Assembly (NCBI GenBank): GCA_030248065.1
Contig: JASAMV010003920.1
Span: 1-64,000 of the forward strand
Source of the DNA: Rhynchonema sp. JSB1_4
Taxonomy: Eukaryota > Nematoda > Chromadorea > Monhysterida > Xyalidae
Direction: 5' to 3'
DNA: 64,000 nucleotides
The translations under genes and the position numbers were made by a program. Below are positions 1 through 10,734 of this stretch, piece by piece. Under the pieces are notes generated by a model. The model had not been told where the DNA came from and ran no database searches. It worked only from the letters and a program-made list of their open reading frames with translations. The stretch's first letter is position 1; each line of letters starts with the position of its first letter.

Positions 1-2215
1 TTCAGAAATTTAGTAGCTCCTGAAACAATTTACTATCATAAAAGCTCGCAAATTTGGAAAATAACTATGACCCGGAACCATGCCGAGATCCTGGCCACAA
101 AGGCTACAATTTGAGACCAACATGTGTATCTGAGTGAGACCACCCCTTTGAAAAACAACACAGAACACTGTATCAACGTAGGACAAGAATAGTAGGCATA
201 TAAGATGAGATCACGATAAACACAGCACACAGTGGAAAACAATTCCTTGGTTTTGAAATTATAGTGGGCATGTGACTAAATGGATCCGCAACAAGTGTCG
301 TCGAAGTGTATTACTACCAATGTGTACAGGAGTATAAAAGTGAACAGGAGAGAAAAAAGCGCTTACAACACATAAACACTGACCGTACAAATTGAACAAC
401 AAAGATCAAAGTTGTAACTTTATATCAGAACAAAACTACTGTATAACTTGCACTCTCCCAGAGTAATGATAAAACACATTATTGTGCGATGAAAGCTTGG
501 TATAACACCCCAGATGTAAAAATACGGTTAGTACAAGCGTTTCCACATATATTAATCTCACGGAAGTTTAATAAAAAGTCTGAACCCAAGAAGCAGCACA
601 AAGGTAACCCCAGGGTTGGAAAAAAATGTAAACAACTTTTTAAAGCGTCGCATTCGGTGAAAATTGGCCAAATTTGTCGCGAAAATGTGCAAAAACGCGA
701 AAAAATGCTAGCTTAATTAACAAGTTACTTTCGCCACTTGGCCTACGGCACTTATGAAGAGTGTGCTCATGATATGCTGTGATCCAGCAGCCCGAGCTTG
801 ACGTGGACCGATGGCAAGTGTTCTGTGGTGCTAGACATCCTAGTGGGTGGTCGAATATGTAAAGATATTTATTCATGAAACACAAAAAATTCGTGTATTC
901 AAAATTCATGGCTTTAGAAACACTTGTTTGGTAACTGATTCGTTCGTATCTGATCGACTTCGAGCTTCGTGTGACACCGAAGTACTACTACATGCATAAT
1001 GCGTCTCACTGGAAGGTATGAAAACATCATTTGGGTCATATTAGACACCATGCCCTAAAAGTGATTTTGTGAAGACAATTTTTCGGAATTCCACACTATT
1101 GGACCAAAATTGGTCTGGGTCATCCTTGAAAATCAAACTCCGCTTATCGATGTAACTCGACGAAGTAAAACTTGGTTGAAAACTTTTTGAGAAGCATGAG
1201 GCAAAAAATTGATTTTCCTTTTGAACCTGGGTACTTTGAAAAATCATGGAAAACCAACGAATCCAGGATTTAAAAAAACACGAAAATGATCCAAACTAAA
1301 ACGCCGTTACCCGACCCTGCCTGGGACACAATTCTCGGGAGCATGTTCAGGATTCTCTGGTCTTAATGTAAAGGTTAACTGTGTTTGTTTAGGCCGCCCT
1401 CAGACAAACGCGAAAAGCGAAAAACGAAAAGCTTTTCAGCGTAGTCATCACCCACAGCGCATGTCAAACAGCCTCCAAAACATGTTTGAGCATCACTGTG
1501 GTTTAGGCCCAGGAGTTGCTGTTGTGCTGAGCTTTTCGCTTTTCGAGCTTGTCGGGCGTCAAAGTTGATCAATACGTGCGATAACTGACCACCTTTGTGT
1601 AACAATGTGATGTAGTCCTGTGATCATCGTGGTGTGTTTCAAAAAGTCATGCATCGTGTTAGACATAACGGCGCATATTCATGTCGTCAACTCAGACCGT
1701 GCTGTAACAATTCTGGTCGTCGCGCTATCCAGCTGTGTCGCTGCATGTCGCCGCTAATGTCATGCATTATGTATTTCTTATTTGGCGCTGTAATAAATGT
1801 CGACGCGGCATCAAATGCACGCGCCGCACTCACATGCATTGCATGGGCCTGAGTTGACAACCGGAGAATTGACGGTTTGAGTTGACAACAAAACAATCAG
1901 CCCAAACAAAATCAGTTACATAGATGCATCGTATAGTTCCCAGAAATTGGCAATTAGAGCACGAACACATCGGTGGTGTGCGATAACAAATCCCACATTT
2001 GAAACCCGGCGCCGACGGTGATGTTTGTGAGCGTTGCTGTGATGCCGGATGACAGCATGCACAATCGCTGGGACGCGCTGTGACTGAAGGACTGACACCA
2101 GCCGATGTTCGCGCCGCAGTACAGGCCTGCGCAACGAATGTGGAGAAAATATACCTAGAAGCTCCGCTTTCATCATCAGGTTCGTATTCGGTTTTTGCCC
2201 ACGATCGCACACAAA

Positions 2216-2441
2216 GGGTCATATTTTCGAAACGGTGTAGAGGTCAGTTGGGTGTAAAGGTCGGTGGAAAGCTCGGTCGACAGCTCCGTGTGATAGACCT
2301 CGGTGCAAACTTGAAACATTCCACGTTAATAACAGGCAATGTTTCACGTTTACACCGAGCTACGCCGACCGAGCTTTCGACCGAACTTTACACCGACCTC
2401 TACGCCCAACTGACCTTTACACCGTTTCGAAAATTCCACCC
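2216..2441. repeat. Hairpin repeat (MITE-like), left-arm copy
   Basis: A near-perfect inverted repeat of about 226 bases. It starts GGTCATATTTTCGAAACGGTG and ends with the complement CACCGTTTCGAAAATTCCACC. The arms are built from variations on GGTGTAAAGGTCGG. Other copies are at 9506-9731, 50971-51196 and 51427-51650. Confidence 0.85.
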
Positions 2442-2734
2442 AAAGCAAGAAATACGCTACGGCAAAAGTGCGTAACAAACACAGTATGAGACGCATATGA
2501 TGAAACAAATGATGGCTGGTTGTAACTGAGACTGGCTGTATCTGGATGAAATCTAAGCCAGTTGACTATAAATGGCAGTTTTGAACAAAAATGTTCAAAA
2601 GGACTTTGTCCGTCAAGTCGTTATGATATGAATTTTATTTTTCGATCGAATGAGAGAGCGAGAAGTGTTTTTCTGAAAGCCAAAAAGGAGAGTGAACGCA
2701 AGCACAGCTTCAGATCCCGACAATCAACACTAAC

Positions 2735-2854
2735 CGCATGTCTCATCGGACGCAATGTTGTTCAGCGTTGCATTCGCGCTTCCGTCAAAGCTGTCCACCA
2801 AACGACGCCGGAACCGTAGGTTTGGGGGCGCGAGGTTGAGATCCATTTCAATCA
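2735..2854 (-). CDS. Exon-like block B, left arm (unrecognised protein)
   Basis: On the minus strand this 120-base block is preceded by a TTTTTCAG acceptor and followed by a GTTAGT donor. It is open in the frame that enters and leaves in phase 1. The peptide includes MDLNLAPPNLRFRRRLVD and ends ASDETC; it is hydrophilic and matches no family I know. The same peptide is encoded at 9093-9212 in the other arm without a change. Both phases fit block A (3373-3594), so the two could belong to one transcript. I infer coding from the splice signals, phase match and conservation. A chance open frame within a repeat remains possible. Confidence 0.4.
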
Positions 2855-3372
2855 CTGAAAAATACGCTAACGCGCCATGATTATGTTCAGCAGAACACCG
2901 ATGAATCCTCACCCCCGGTAGTAATCCGAATAGCACCGTAATATTTATTTTTGGTGGGTGTCAAATATCGTTTGCTTCTGCAGAATATGTAGCACCACTC
3001 ATTTGTTTGAATTTTTATTGAACGTGAAACCCTTCAACTCACTAAATTCCTATTTTGCCTGACAATTTACATACAGTATGTGTACATGGGCGACACAATC
3101 ACGGTGTTGTACAATCTTAATGCTTTTTGCTCCGAGTTACAGATGGAGCGCAAGGCTCCCGTGCGAACAACTGCGAACAGGGCAAACAACGGCACAAATG
3201 CAAAGGCGTTGGAATGTCTTTTGATCTCATTTAATTTTGCCGCGCCAAGAATAAGTGCCAATGAGTGCCATCATCAAAATTGTGCAGATGAAAACGCCCA
3301 GATGCGAATTTCTTCAATATTCAATCTTCCTAAAATGGGAAATTTTTAGAATTTTAATCCAAACGGATTTAC

Positions 3373-3594
3373 CAGAGGGCGCCGTTGTCGTCGAGGCAAG
3401 TGTTGCGGTGGTCGGGGCAGTCGTGGTGGTCGGCGCAGGAGGCGTGGTGGTCGATGAAAGGCAACAATATTCACAGATTCGACGATGCAGGGCTGTGACT
3501 GGCTCGTCGCGCAGATTGCCACCACTATCCAGCACGGCAGCGCTCGACGTCAAGGTGTCGTTGGGCTGCGCCGTGTCCCAAACGGTGGCATCGC
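3373..3594 (-). CDS. Exon-like block A, left arm: Cys-containing, Thr/Pro-rich
   Basis: The block has a CTCTGCAG acceptor and a GTAAATCC donor, and phase 1 at both ends. It encodes about 74 residues: a globular-looking part with the pair CEYCC, then a low-complexity linker of Thr, Pro and Ala resembling the mucin-like spacers of extracellular proteins. Compared with the right-arm copy it carries exactly 21 extra bases inside the Thr/Pro tract, so the frame is kept. Just upstream of the acceptor the arms differ by a single-base indel. That contrast supports real coding sequence starting at this acceptor. The family is unknown. It may be a host gene fragment caught in the repeat, or a gene of the repeat itself. 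Confidence 0.42.
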
Positions 3595-4451
3595 CTGCAG
3601 AGCATAAGACAATGATTTGAGCATACCAACGGTGTTTTTCACTGCCGTAGAGGTCATCGCTAATTTTCATGTCAGAATCTGTTTTGTCAGTCTCTCGATT
3701 TCTAAAACACTACAGCACAGGAAAACAAAATTTGACATCGAGAGAGCACGATTCTATCTTCAACACGGTGTGATCCTGCGATAAGGTAAAAGCCCCGTTT
3801 TCTGCTGTTTCCTATGTGTATCATGTGTTTTTGTGCTTAGATCTTGTTCCTCCGCTAGTTTCTTATTCTTTTTCTTTCCGTTTTTCGGGTTTTCGGAGTT
3901 GGGTGTATCTGCTCGTTAGCGCCCGTTGCGCTTTGTGTTCAACTGCTAATCAACCGCTCATCATTTATTTGCGCAAAACTAACAATGTAACGTCGCCGCG
4001 GAATTACTTCGTTGAAGTGAAAAGGAGCAAATCCAGCTGTCGGGTTGTCCGACAGCTCCCTTCGTCGTGTTATCAATATCTTCGATAATATATCTTCTAT
4101 TTCACCGGTATTTCGTGTGTGAGTGGAGTTCTGGAACCGCGTACAACCCGCTGGTTCACAACTGCATGCTGTTTTGAAAGAAAATTTGACTCCAGAGTGC
4201 GAGCACTTTGTCGCAAATAGTTAGTTTTGATTATTCCCAGATTTTTTGCAGGGTTGTTTCAAAAAGCTCTTAATTAAAGAATTAAAAAGAAAATTTTTTT
4301 GAAACTCAGATTTTGTTTTCCTTTTAATAAAAAAAGTTGCCCAAAATGGGCTGAAACGTCCAAAAATGGTCTTTTTTTAGGTAAAAATGGCATTTTTTCG
4401 CAGAGCCAGGGCTATAGGACCGAAACCCTGATGGTGCAGTCTCAGCACCAG

Positions 4452-4612
4452 ACTAAATAGTCTGGGTGAAACCTCACGCGCCACAATTACAAATAGTGTA
4501 GGGCCGCGCCACCTTTGCCAGGTTTACGGTTGCTGTCAAGCAAGACGCTTAATTAAGTCCGCACACTGTTTGCAATTGTGGCGCATGAGGTTTCACCCAG
4601 ACTATTTAAGGT
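4452..4612. repeat. Foldback repeat, left arm
   Basis: Inverted ends reading TAGTCTGGGTGAAACCTCA and its complement, each continuing into a shared stretch around GCGCCACAATT, enclose about 70 bases. The mirror copy lies at about 7010-7172. It has the structure of a small non-autonomous foldback element, with no coding capacity. Confidence 0.75.
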
Positions 4613-4996
4613 GGAATTATAGTTGTCCGCGCGGACAGCGCGAACACAACTACAAAATGTGAGGCCGCACGCGGCAGCCCCATTTAGCAATAAAGCAATT
4701 AGATTTAGCAACATTTCGGGAGTCCCTGTGTTACGTCTGATCTGTTGAAACAAAACAAGAGCGCAAAACGCATTCTTGGTATATAACATAGAAAAAACTG
4801 AGCAACAGGTAATTTGCTCTGTTCTCTGAATGTTTTTTGTGGCCGTGTGTTGACATTTTGCGAAAAATTTGTTGTGGTCTTATTGCCAGCCACTCTGGGT
4901 AGCCCTGACGAGGGCTGTTGGGTTAGGGTAAGTCGCCTGGTGAGGCGCGGTTGCGACGTTTCGACAACGGATCCTGCTGTCGTCATCAGGCTGATA

Positions 4997-5073
4997 TGTC
5001 CTCTGCGCGGTATCGAACTTGAGGCGTTGGGCTGTGAGTCTAACGCTTTAACCATTCGGCTATCGAGGGGACA
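4997..5073 (-). other. tRNA-like sequence at inner edge of left arm
   Basis: The minus strand carries an A-box-like TAGCCGAATGG and a B-box-like AGTTCGATACC at tRNA-like spacing, and the outer ends can pair partly (TGTCC with GGACA). The anticodon stem and T stem contain mismatches, so this is not a credible functional tRNA. It resembles the tRNA-derived head of a SINE or a retroelement terminal sequence. It lies beside the degenerate hammerhead-like motif at 4955-4989. Confidence 0.5.
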
Positions 5074-5117
5074 ATTATAATGTTCTTAAAGTGCTATATA
5101 TACCTAAGACTACCAAG

Positions 5118-5202
5118 TTCATGTGTTATAACTTTTCTCAGTTATAACACGTGTGTTATTATTCATGTGTTATAACTTTTTCAGTTATAACACGTGTTGT
5201 TG
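5118..5202. repeat. Paired short palindromes
   Basis: A unit of roughly 40 bases, itself a hairpin (TGTTATAACTTTT...AGTTATAACACGTG), occurs twice in tandem. It sits between the left-arm end and the 3' end of the Penelope-like element and may belong to the terminal region of that element. Confidence 0.6.
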
Positions 5203-5339
5203 CCTGATTTTTGCAAATTTCAAGGGGACATGTGCTTAACCCTGATTTATCAAGGGGAGTCCCTGATCTAGCAAGGTGGCCTGGTGTTTAGCCATCTGTT
5301 GCCCCATTGGGCGCTCAGGTGGTAGCTGGGCGTGGCGAA

Positions 5340-5934
5340 GTTTGTGCTTCCCTCCTTCTTCATCTCCAAGGCTTCCCTGATCTTCCTCTTGAACTTGTTG
5401 GGTACTGTTGCCAGCACCTTTGTTTCCTTGAAGTTTGGTTGGCAGTTCTGGGGCACTGCACACAGTGCTCTGCTATAGCACTGGTTTCGGTGCGCACATA
5501 CTTCACACCTGTCTTGTGTTGGGACAGTCTGTTCTTCAGTGGCCTTCCGGTCTCTCCGATGTACACTTTGCCACATGGCTCCATGGGCACTTTGTATACC
5601 ACTTCTGCTTTGTGCTCCTGTGGTCTCATCGGAGCTACTTTGCTGAGGGACTTTCTCAGTGTTTGGTCACTCTTTCCAACCAGTCTGACCTTGTACTTGT
5701 GGCAGATGCGCTTGAGTTTCTCAGTGCATTGGCCACTGTATGGTACCACTGCTGTGGCCACTGGAGCCTCTGTGTTTAGCCTTTGGTTTGATTGTGGTGC
5801 CATTGGCCTCTGTACCTGTGCACTTGGGTAGCCGTTCATGGTGAAGGCGCGGTGGAGTCGCTTCTTTTCCATGTCTCGTTCTTGTCCTGTGGAGCAGATG
5901 GTGTTTGCTCTGTTGGTCAGGCACTTGACCACTC
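5340..5934 (-). pseudogene. Penelope-like element: GIY-YIG endonuclease part
   Basis: The minus-strand frame of about 190 residues contains the GIY-YIG nuclease signature seen in Penelope-like elements: VVYKVPMEPCGKVYIGETGR, then LKNRLSQHK. This nuclease normally nicks target DNA to prime reverse transcription. Ahead of it is a basic, Cys-poor connector reading VKCLTNRANTICS, typical of the thumb-to-endonuclease link. The frame is open through the nuclease core, but it is out of frame with the reverse transcriptase fragments upstream (5935-6530), so the whole element is dead. The codons are those of a decaying retroelement. The family assignment is firm; intactness is not claimed. Confidence 0.85.
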
Positions 5935-6530
5935 CCAGTTTGGTCTTTGTGGGGTGGTTCGACTGCCAGTGCAGGTACTTGTCAGTGTGGGTTGGTTTGC
6001 GGAAAGACGGTGGTGGTCAGGGATCGTGGTGTTCTTTTGACCATCACATCCAGGAAGGGATGTACGCCAGCCCCCCTCCCCGTCTCCATGGTGAACTGTA
6101 TGGCAATTGGCTGTTCAGGTGGGGAACCCTTCCAGTTCATCGGTGACCCGCTCCACAGGATGAAGGTGTCATCCACGTATCGGAGCCATAGGTCTGGAGG
6201 AGTGTGTACATTTGTCGTGGTGCATTATCCTCCAAATCTGCAATGAACAGGTTGCAGAGGATTGGCGATAGTGGAGATCCCATCGCCATCCCATCCACCT
6301 GTGAGAGTACTTGTCCTTTGCGGAAGTAGGTGTGGTCACACAGAACTCGTCAGCTCGAGGATTGCCTCCACACGAGGTCAGTTCTTTCCACCAAGGTCAC
6401 GTCAGCCTCCAGGTGTTTTATTAGGCTTGTCAGGGCGCCTTGGATGGGAACGCTTGCGAACAGGCTGCAGACATCGAAGCTTACCATCCTGGTGTTGTGG
6501 GATGGTTGCATTTTGTCTATGCGGGCTTGA
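5935..6530 (-). pseudogene. Penelope-like element: truncated reverse transcriptase
   Basis: Reading the minus strand, conserved reverse transcriptase blocks appear in the right order but in different frames: SFDVCSLFASVPI (finger region), then MGSPLSPILCNLF, then the catalytic YVDDTFILW, then HPFLDVMVKR, and HTDKYLHWQSNHP at the thumb. At least three frame changes and a stop interrupt them. The 5' part of the domain is missing: the element stops at the start of the right palindrome arm. Truncation at the 5' end is usual for target-primed elements. The order RT then GIY-YIG identifies a Penelope-like element rather than a LINE or LTR element. Confidence 0.85.
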
Positions 6531-6540
6531 ACATTATAAT

Positions 6541-6617
6541 TGTCCCCTCGATAGCCGAATGGTTAAAGCGTTAGACTCACAGCCCAACGCCTCAAGTTCG
6601 ATACCGCACGGAGGACA
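6541..6617 (+). other. tRNA-like sequence at inner edge of right arm
   Basis: Mirror copy of the 4997-5073 sequence, with the same A-box-like and B-box-like motifs and the same broken T stem. It starts directly where the Penelope-like reverse transcriptase remnant stops (about 6530) and is followed by the hammerhead-like motif at 6625-6659. Confidence 0.5.
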
Positions 6618-7009
6618 TATCAGCCTGATGACGACAGCAGGATCCGTTGTCGAAACGTCGCAACCGCGCCTCACCAGGCGACTTACCCTAACCCAACAGC
6701 CCTCGTCAGGGCTACCCAGAGTGGCTGACAATAAGACCACAACAAATTTTTTCGCAAAATGTCAACACACGGCCACAAAAAACATTCAGAGAACAGAGCA
6801 AATTACCTGTTGCTCAGTTTTTTCTATGTTATATACCAAGAATGCGTTTTGCGCTCTTGTTTTGTTTCAACAGATCAGACGTAACACAGGGACTCCCGAA
6901 ATGTTGCTAAATCTAATTGCTTTATTGCTAAATGGGGCTGCCGCGTGCGGCCTCACATTTTGTAGTTGTGTTCGCGCTGTCCGCGCGGACAACTATAATT
7001 CCACCTTAA

Positions 7010-7172
7010 ATTGTCTGGGTGAAACCTCATGCGCCACAATTGCAAACAGTGTGCGGACTTAATTAAGCGTCTTGCTTTACAGCAACCGTAAACGTGGCAA
7101 AAAAGGCGGGCGCGGCCCTACACTATTTGTAAATCGTGGTGCGTGAGGTTTCACCCAGACCATCTCTCCAGC
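7010..7172. repeat. Foldback repeat, right arm
   Basis: Mirror copy of the 4452-4612 foldback, with the same inverted ends (CTGGGTGAAACCTCA) and a slightly diverged centre. Confidence 0.72.
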
Positions 7173-8374
7173 TCTGGTGCCTAAGACTGCACCATCAGGG
7201 TTTCGGTCCTATAGCCCTGGCTCTGCGAAAAAATGCCATTTTTACCTAAAAAAAGACCATTTTTGGACGTTTCAGCCCATTTTTGGGCAACTTTTTTTAT
7301 CTAAAAAGGAAAACAAAATCTGAGTCTCAAAAAATTTTTCTTTTTAATTCTTTAATTAAGAGCTTTTTGAAACAACCCTGCAAAAAATCTGGGAATAATC
7401 AAAACTAACTATTTGCGACAAAGTGCTCGCACTCTGGAGTCAAATTTTCTTTCAAAACAGCATGCAGTTGTGAACCAGCGGGTTGTACGCGGTTCCAGAA
7501 CTCCACTCACACACGAAATACCGGTGAAATAGAAGATATATTATCGAAGATATTGATAACATGACGAGGGAGCTGTCGGACAACCCGACAGCTGGGATTC
7601 TGCTCCTTTTCACTTCAACGAAGTATTTCCGCGGCGACGTTACATTGTTAAGTTCTCTGCGCAAATAAATGATGAGCGGTCTATTAGCAGTTGAACACAA
7701 AGCGGAACTGGTGCTAACGAGCAGATACACCCAACTCCGAAAACCCGAAAAATGGAAAAAAAAGAAAGAAGAAGAAACTAGTGGAGGAATAAAAATCATA
7801 AAGCACAAAAAACACATGATATTGGTCGCACAATCAACTTAGAAGAATTCATTGTACCTTATCTTCAGGTTCAACCTGAACCATGATGCCAACTTGTAAT
7901 TTTGACAAAACATTTTCAGCTAAAAATAAATCCTTAGCAGATTAACCACGTTGTGCAGGTCTTGAAACATTCTTTATTACATACTTTGTGTGCGTCACGG
8001 CACCGCACGTCATTGCCGTCACTTTCCTCTTTCATGCGAATCAGGAAAAAAATTTGACCAATTCTTATTTAGTCATTGTGCGACCAATACACTTAGGAAA
8101 CAGCAGAAAACGGGGCTTTTACCTTATCGCAGGATCACACAGTGTTGAAGATAGAATCGTGCTCTCTCGATGTCAAATTTTGTTTTCCTGTGCTGTAGTG
8201 TTTTAGAAATCGAGAGACTGACAAATAAACAGATTCTGACATGGAAATTACTGTTATCGATGACCTCTACGGCTTTGAAGACAAAACAGATTCTGACATG
8301 AAAATTAGCGATGACCTCTACGGCTGTGAAAAACACCGTTGGCATGCTCAAAATCATTGTCTTATGCTCTGCAG

Positions 8375-8575
8375 GCGATGCCACCGTTTGGGACACGGCG
8401 CAGCCCAACGATACCTTGACGTCGAGCGCCGCCGTGCTGGATAGTGGTGGTAATCTGCGCGACGAACCAGTCACAGCCCTGCATCGTCGAATCTGTGAAT
8501 ATTGTTGCCTTTCATCGCCCACCACGCCTCCTGCGCCGACCACCACGACTGCCCCGACGACAACGGCGCCCTCTG
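8375..8575 (+). CDS. Exon-like block A, right arm: Cys-containing, Thr/Pro-rich
   Basis: Right-arm counterpart of 3373-3594, with the same acceptor (CTCTGCAG), donor (GTAAATCC) and phase 1/1 ends. It is 201 bases against 222 in the other arm; the difference is one 21-base in-frame indel in the Thr/Pro-rich linker. The upstream part through ALHRRICEYCC is the same peptide. No signal peptide or initiating exon is evident nearby. The next compatible exon on this strand is 9093-9212. The function is unknown. Confidence 0.42.
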
Positions 8576-9092
8576 GTAAATCCTTTGGATTAAAATTCTA
8601 AAAATTTCCCATTTTAGGAAGATCGAATATTGAAGAAATTCGCATCTGGTCGTTTTCATCTGCACAATTTTGATGATGGCGCTCATTAGCACTTATTCTT
8701 GGCGCGGCAAAATTAAATGAGATCAAAAGACATTCCAACGCCTTTGCATTTGTGCCGTTGTTTGCCCTGTTCGCAGTTGTTCGCACGGGAGCCTTGCGCT
8801 CCATCTGTAACTCGGAGCAAAAAGCACTAAGATTGTACAACACCGCGATTGTGTCGCCCATGTACACATACTGTATGTAAATTGTCAGACAAAATAGGAA
8901 TTTAGTGAGTTGAAGGGTTTCACGTTCAATAAAAATTCAAACAAATGAGTGGTGCTACATATTCTGCAGAAGCAAACGATATTTGACACTCACCAAAAAT
9001 AAATATTACGGTGCTATTCGGATCACCACCGGGGGTGAGGATTCATCGGTGTTCTGCTGAACATAATCATGGCGCGTTAGCGTATTTTTCAG

Positions 9093-9212
9093 TGATTGAA
9101 ATGGATCTCAACCTCGCGCCCCCAAACCTACGGTTCCGGCGTCGTTTGGTGGACAGCTTTGACGGAAGCGCGAATGCAACGCTGAACAACATTGCGTCCG
9201 ATGAGACATGCG
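9093..9212 (+). CDS. Exon-like block B, right arm (unrecognised protein)
   Basis: Right-arm counterpart of 2735-2854, preceded by TTTTTCAG and followed by GTTAGT, phase 1 at both ends. It encodes the same 40-residue peptide as the left copy, including RFRRRLVDSFDGSANATL. It lies 517 bases downstream of block A. The interval also contains a hydrophobic open stretch (about 8690-8880) whose status I could not settle. No terminal exon with a stop was identified, so a gene model is not offered. Confidence 0.4.
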
Positions 9213-9505
9213 GTTAGTGTTGATTGTCGGGATCTGAAGCTGTGCTTGCGTTCACTCTCCTTTTTGGCTTTCAGAAAAACACTTCTCGCTCTCTCATTCG
9301 ATCGAAAAATAAAATTCATATCATAACGACTTGACGGACAAAGTCCTTTTGAACATTTTTGTTCAAAACTGCCATTTATAGTCAACTGGCTTAGATTTCA
9401 TCCAGATACAGCCAGTCTCAGTTATAACCAGCCATCATTTGTTTCATCATATGCGTCTCATACTGTGTTTGTTACGCACTTTTGCCGTAGCGTATTTCTT
9501 GCTTT

Positions 9506-9731
9506 GGGTGGAATTTTCGAAACGGTGTAAAGGTCAGTTGGGCGTAGAGGTCGGTGTAAAGTTCGGTCGAAAGCTCGGTCGGCGTAGCTCGGTGTAAACG
9601 TGAAACATTGCCTGTTATTAACGTGGAATGTTTCAAGTTTGCACCGAGGTCTATCACACGGAGCTGTCGACCGAGCTTTCCACCGACCTTTACACCCAAC
9701 TGACCTCTACACCGTTTCGAAAATATCACCC
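9506..9731. repeat. Hairpin repeat (MITE-like), right-arm copy
   Basis: Same hairpin family as 2216-2441, at the mirror position in the palindrome. It is flanked on both sides by CTTTG, consistent with a 5-base target-site duplication. The insertion therefore preceded the inverted duplication of the arms. Confidence 0.85.
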
Positions 9732-10734
9732 TTTGTGTGCGATCGTGGGCAAAAACCGAATACGAACCTGATGATGAAAGCGGAGCTTGTATAATTTTCT
9801 CCACATTCGTTGCGCAGGCCTGTACTGCGGCGCGAACATCGGCTGGTGTCAGTCCTTCAGTCACAGCGCGTCCCAACGATTGTGCATGCTGTCATCCGGC
9901 ATCACAGCAACGCTCACAAACATCACCGTCGGCGCCGGGTTTCAAATGTGGGATTTATTGTCGCACACCACCGATGTGTTCGTGCTCTAATTGCCAATTT
10001 CTGGGAACTATACGATGCATCTATGTAACTGATTTTGTTTGGGCTGATTGTTTTGTTGTCAACTCAAATCGTCAATTCTCTGGTTGTCAACCCAGGCCTA
10101 TGCAACGCATGTGAGTGCGGCGCGTGCATTATTTGACGCCGCGTGTCGACATTACAGCCCCAAATAAGCGCCGCAAGATATTACATGACATTAGCGGCGA
10201 CATGCAGCCTATAAAACGTAGGTGGATAGCGCGACGACCAGAGTTGTTACAGTACGGTCTGAGTTGACGACATATGAATATGAGCCGTTGCGAAACACAA
10301 TTAACGTTTACATAAATACTAGAGAATCCTGAGCATGGCCCCCCGTGATTAGTGCCCCAGGCAGGGTTGGGCAGCACGGTTTTAGTTTGGGTCGTTTTTC
10401 GTGTTTTTTAAATCTTGGATTCCTTGATTTTCCATGATTTTTCATAACACCCAGGTTGAAAAGGAAAATCATGCTTTTCAAAAAGTTTGCAACCAATTTT
10501 TTGCTTCGTCGAGTTACATCGATATGCGGAGTTTGACTTTCAATGATGACCTAGGCCAATTTTGGTCCAATAGTGTGGGATGATTTGGGCAAGAAAAGGT
10601 TTTTGAAAAAAGTTTGTCGTTGAGTTTTTTCGGAGAAATAAAATTGTCTAAAACGCTCAAAATTGCCTTTTGGGGATTACTTTTTGTAGTTTTCTCAATG
10701 TTCGAAACATTGTCTTCACAAAGTTACTTTTGGG

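Larger units (their letters stand above)
5..5085 (+). repeat. Left arm of a ~13 kb imperfect palindrome
   Basis: This segment reappears in inverted orientation at about 6528-13160. Matching landmarks run in mirror order: the sequence near 5-240 pairs with 12880-13160, 489-716 with 12180-12400, 1900-2480 with 9480-10060, 2735-2854 with 9093-9212, 3373-3594 with 8375-8575, and 4553-5073 with 6541-7062. The outer end is cut by, or very close to, the window edge. The two arms differ by substitutions and indels, including a 1 kb block present only on the right. Nested inside are a 226 bp hairpin repeat (2216-2441), a foldback (4452-4612) and two exon-like blocks. The near-identity of both arms suggests a recent inverted duplication, or a very long terminal inverted repeat. 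Confidence 0.93.

Noticed and set aside
3255..3620. Plus-strand frame with a Val/Gly-rich repeat
   Set aside because: It is the complement of the Thr/Pro-rich exon block A, which has splice sites and in-frame conservation.
5307..5831. Open frame of 174 codons on the plus strand
   Set aside because: It is antisense to the GIY-YIG part of the Penelope-like element, which has the recognisable motifs; this frame has none.
6541..6617. Functional tRNA gene
   Set aside because: A- and B-box-like motifs are present, but the anticodon and T stems do not pair properly.
6685..6700. Telomere-like CCCTAACCC
   Set aside because: A single short occurrence inside a repeat, not an array.
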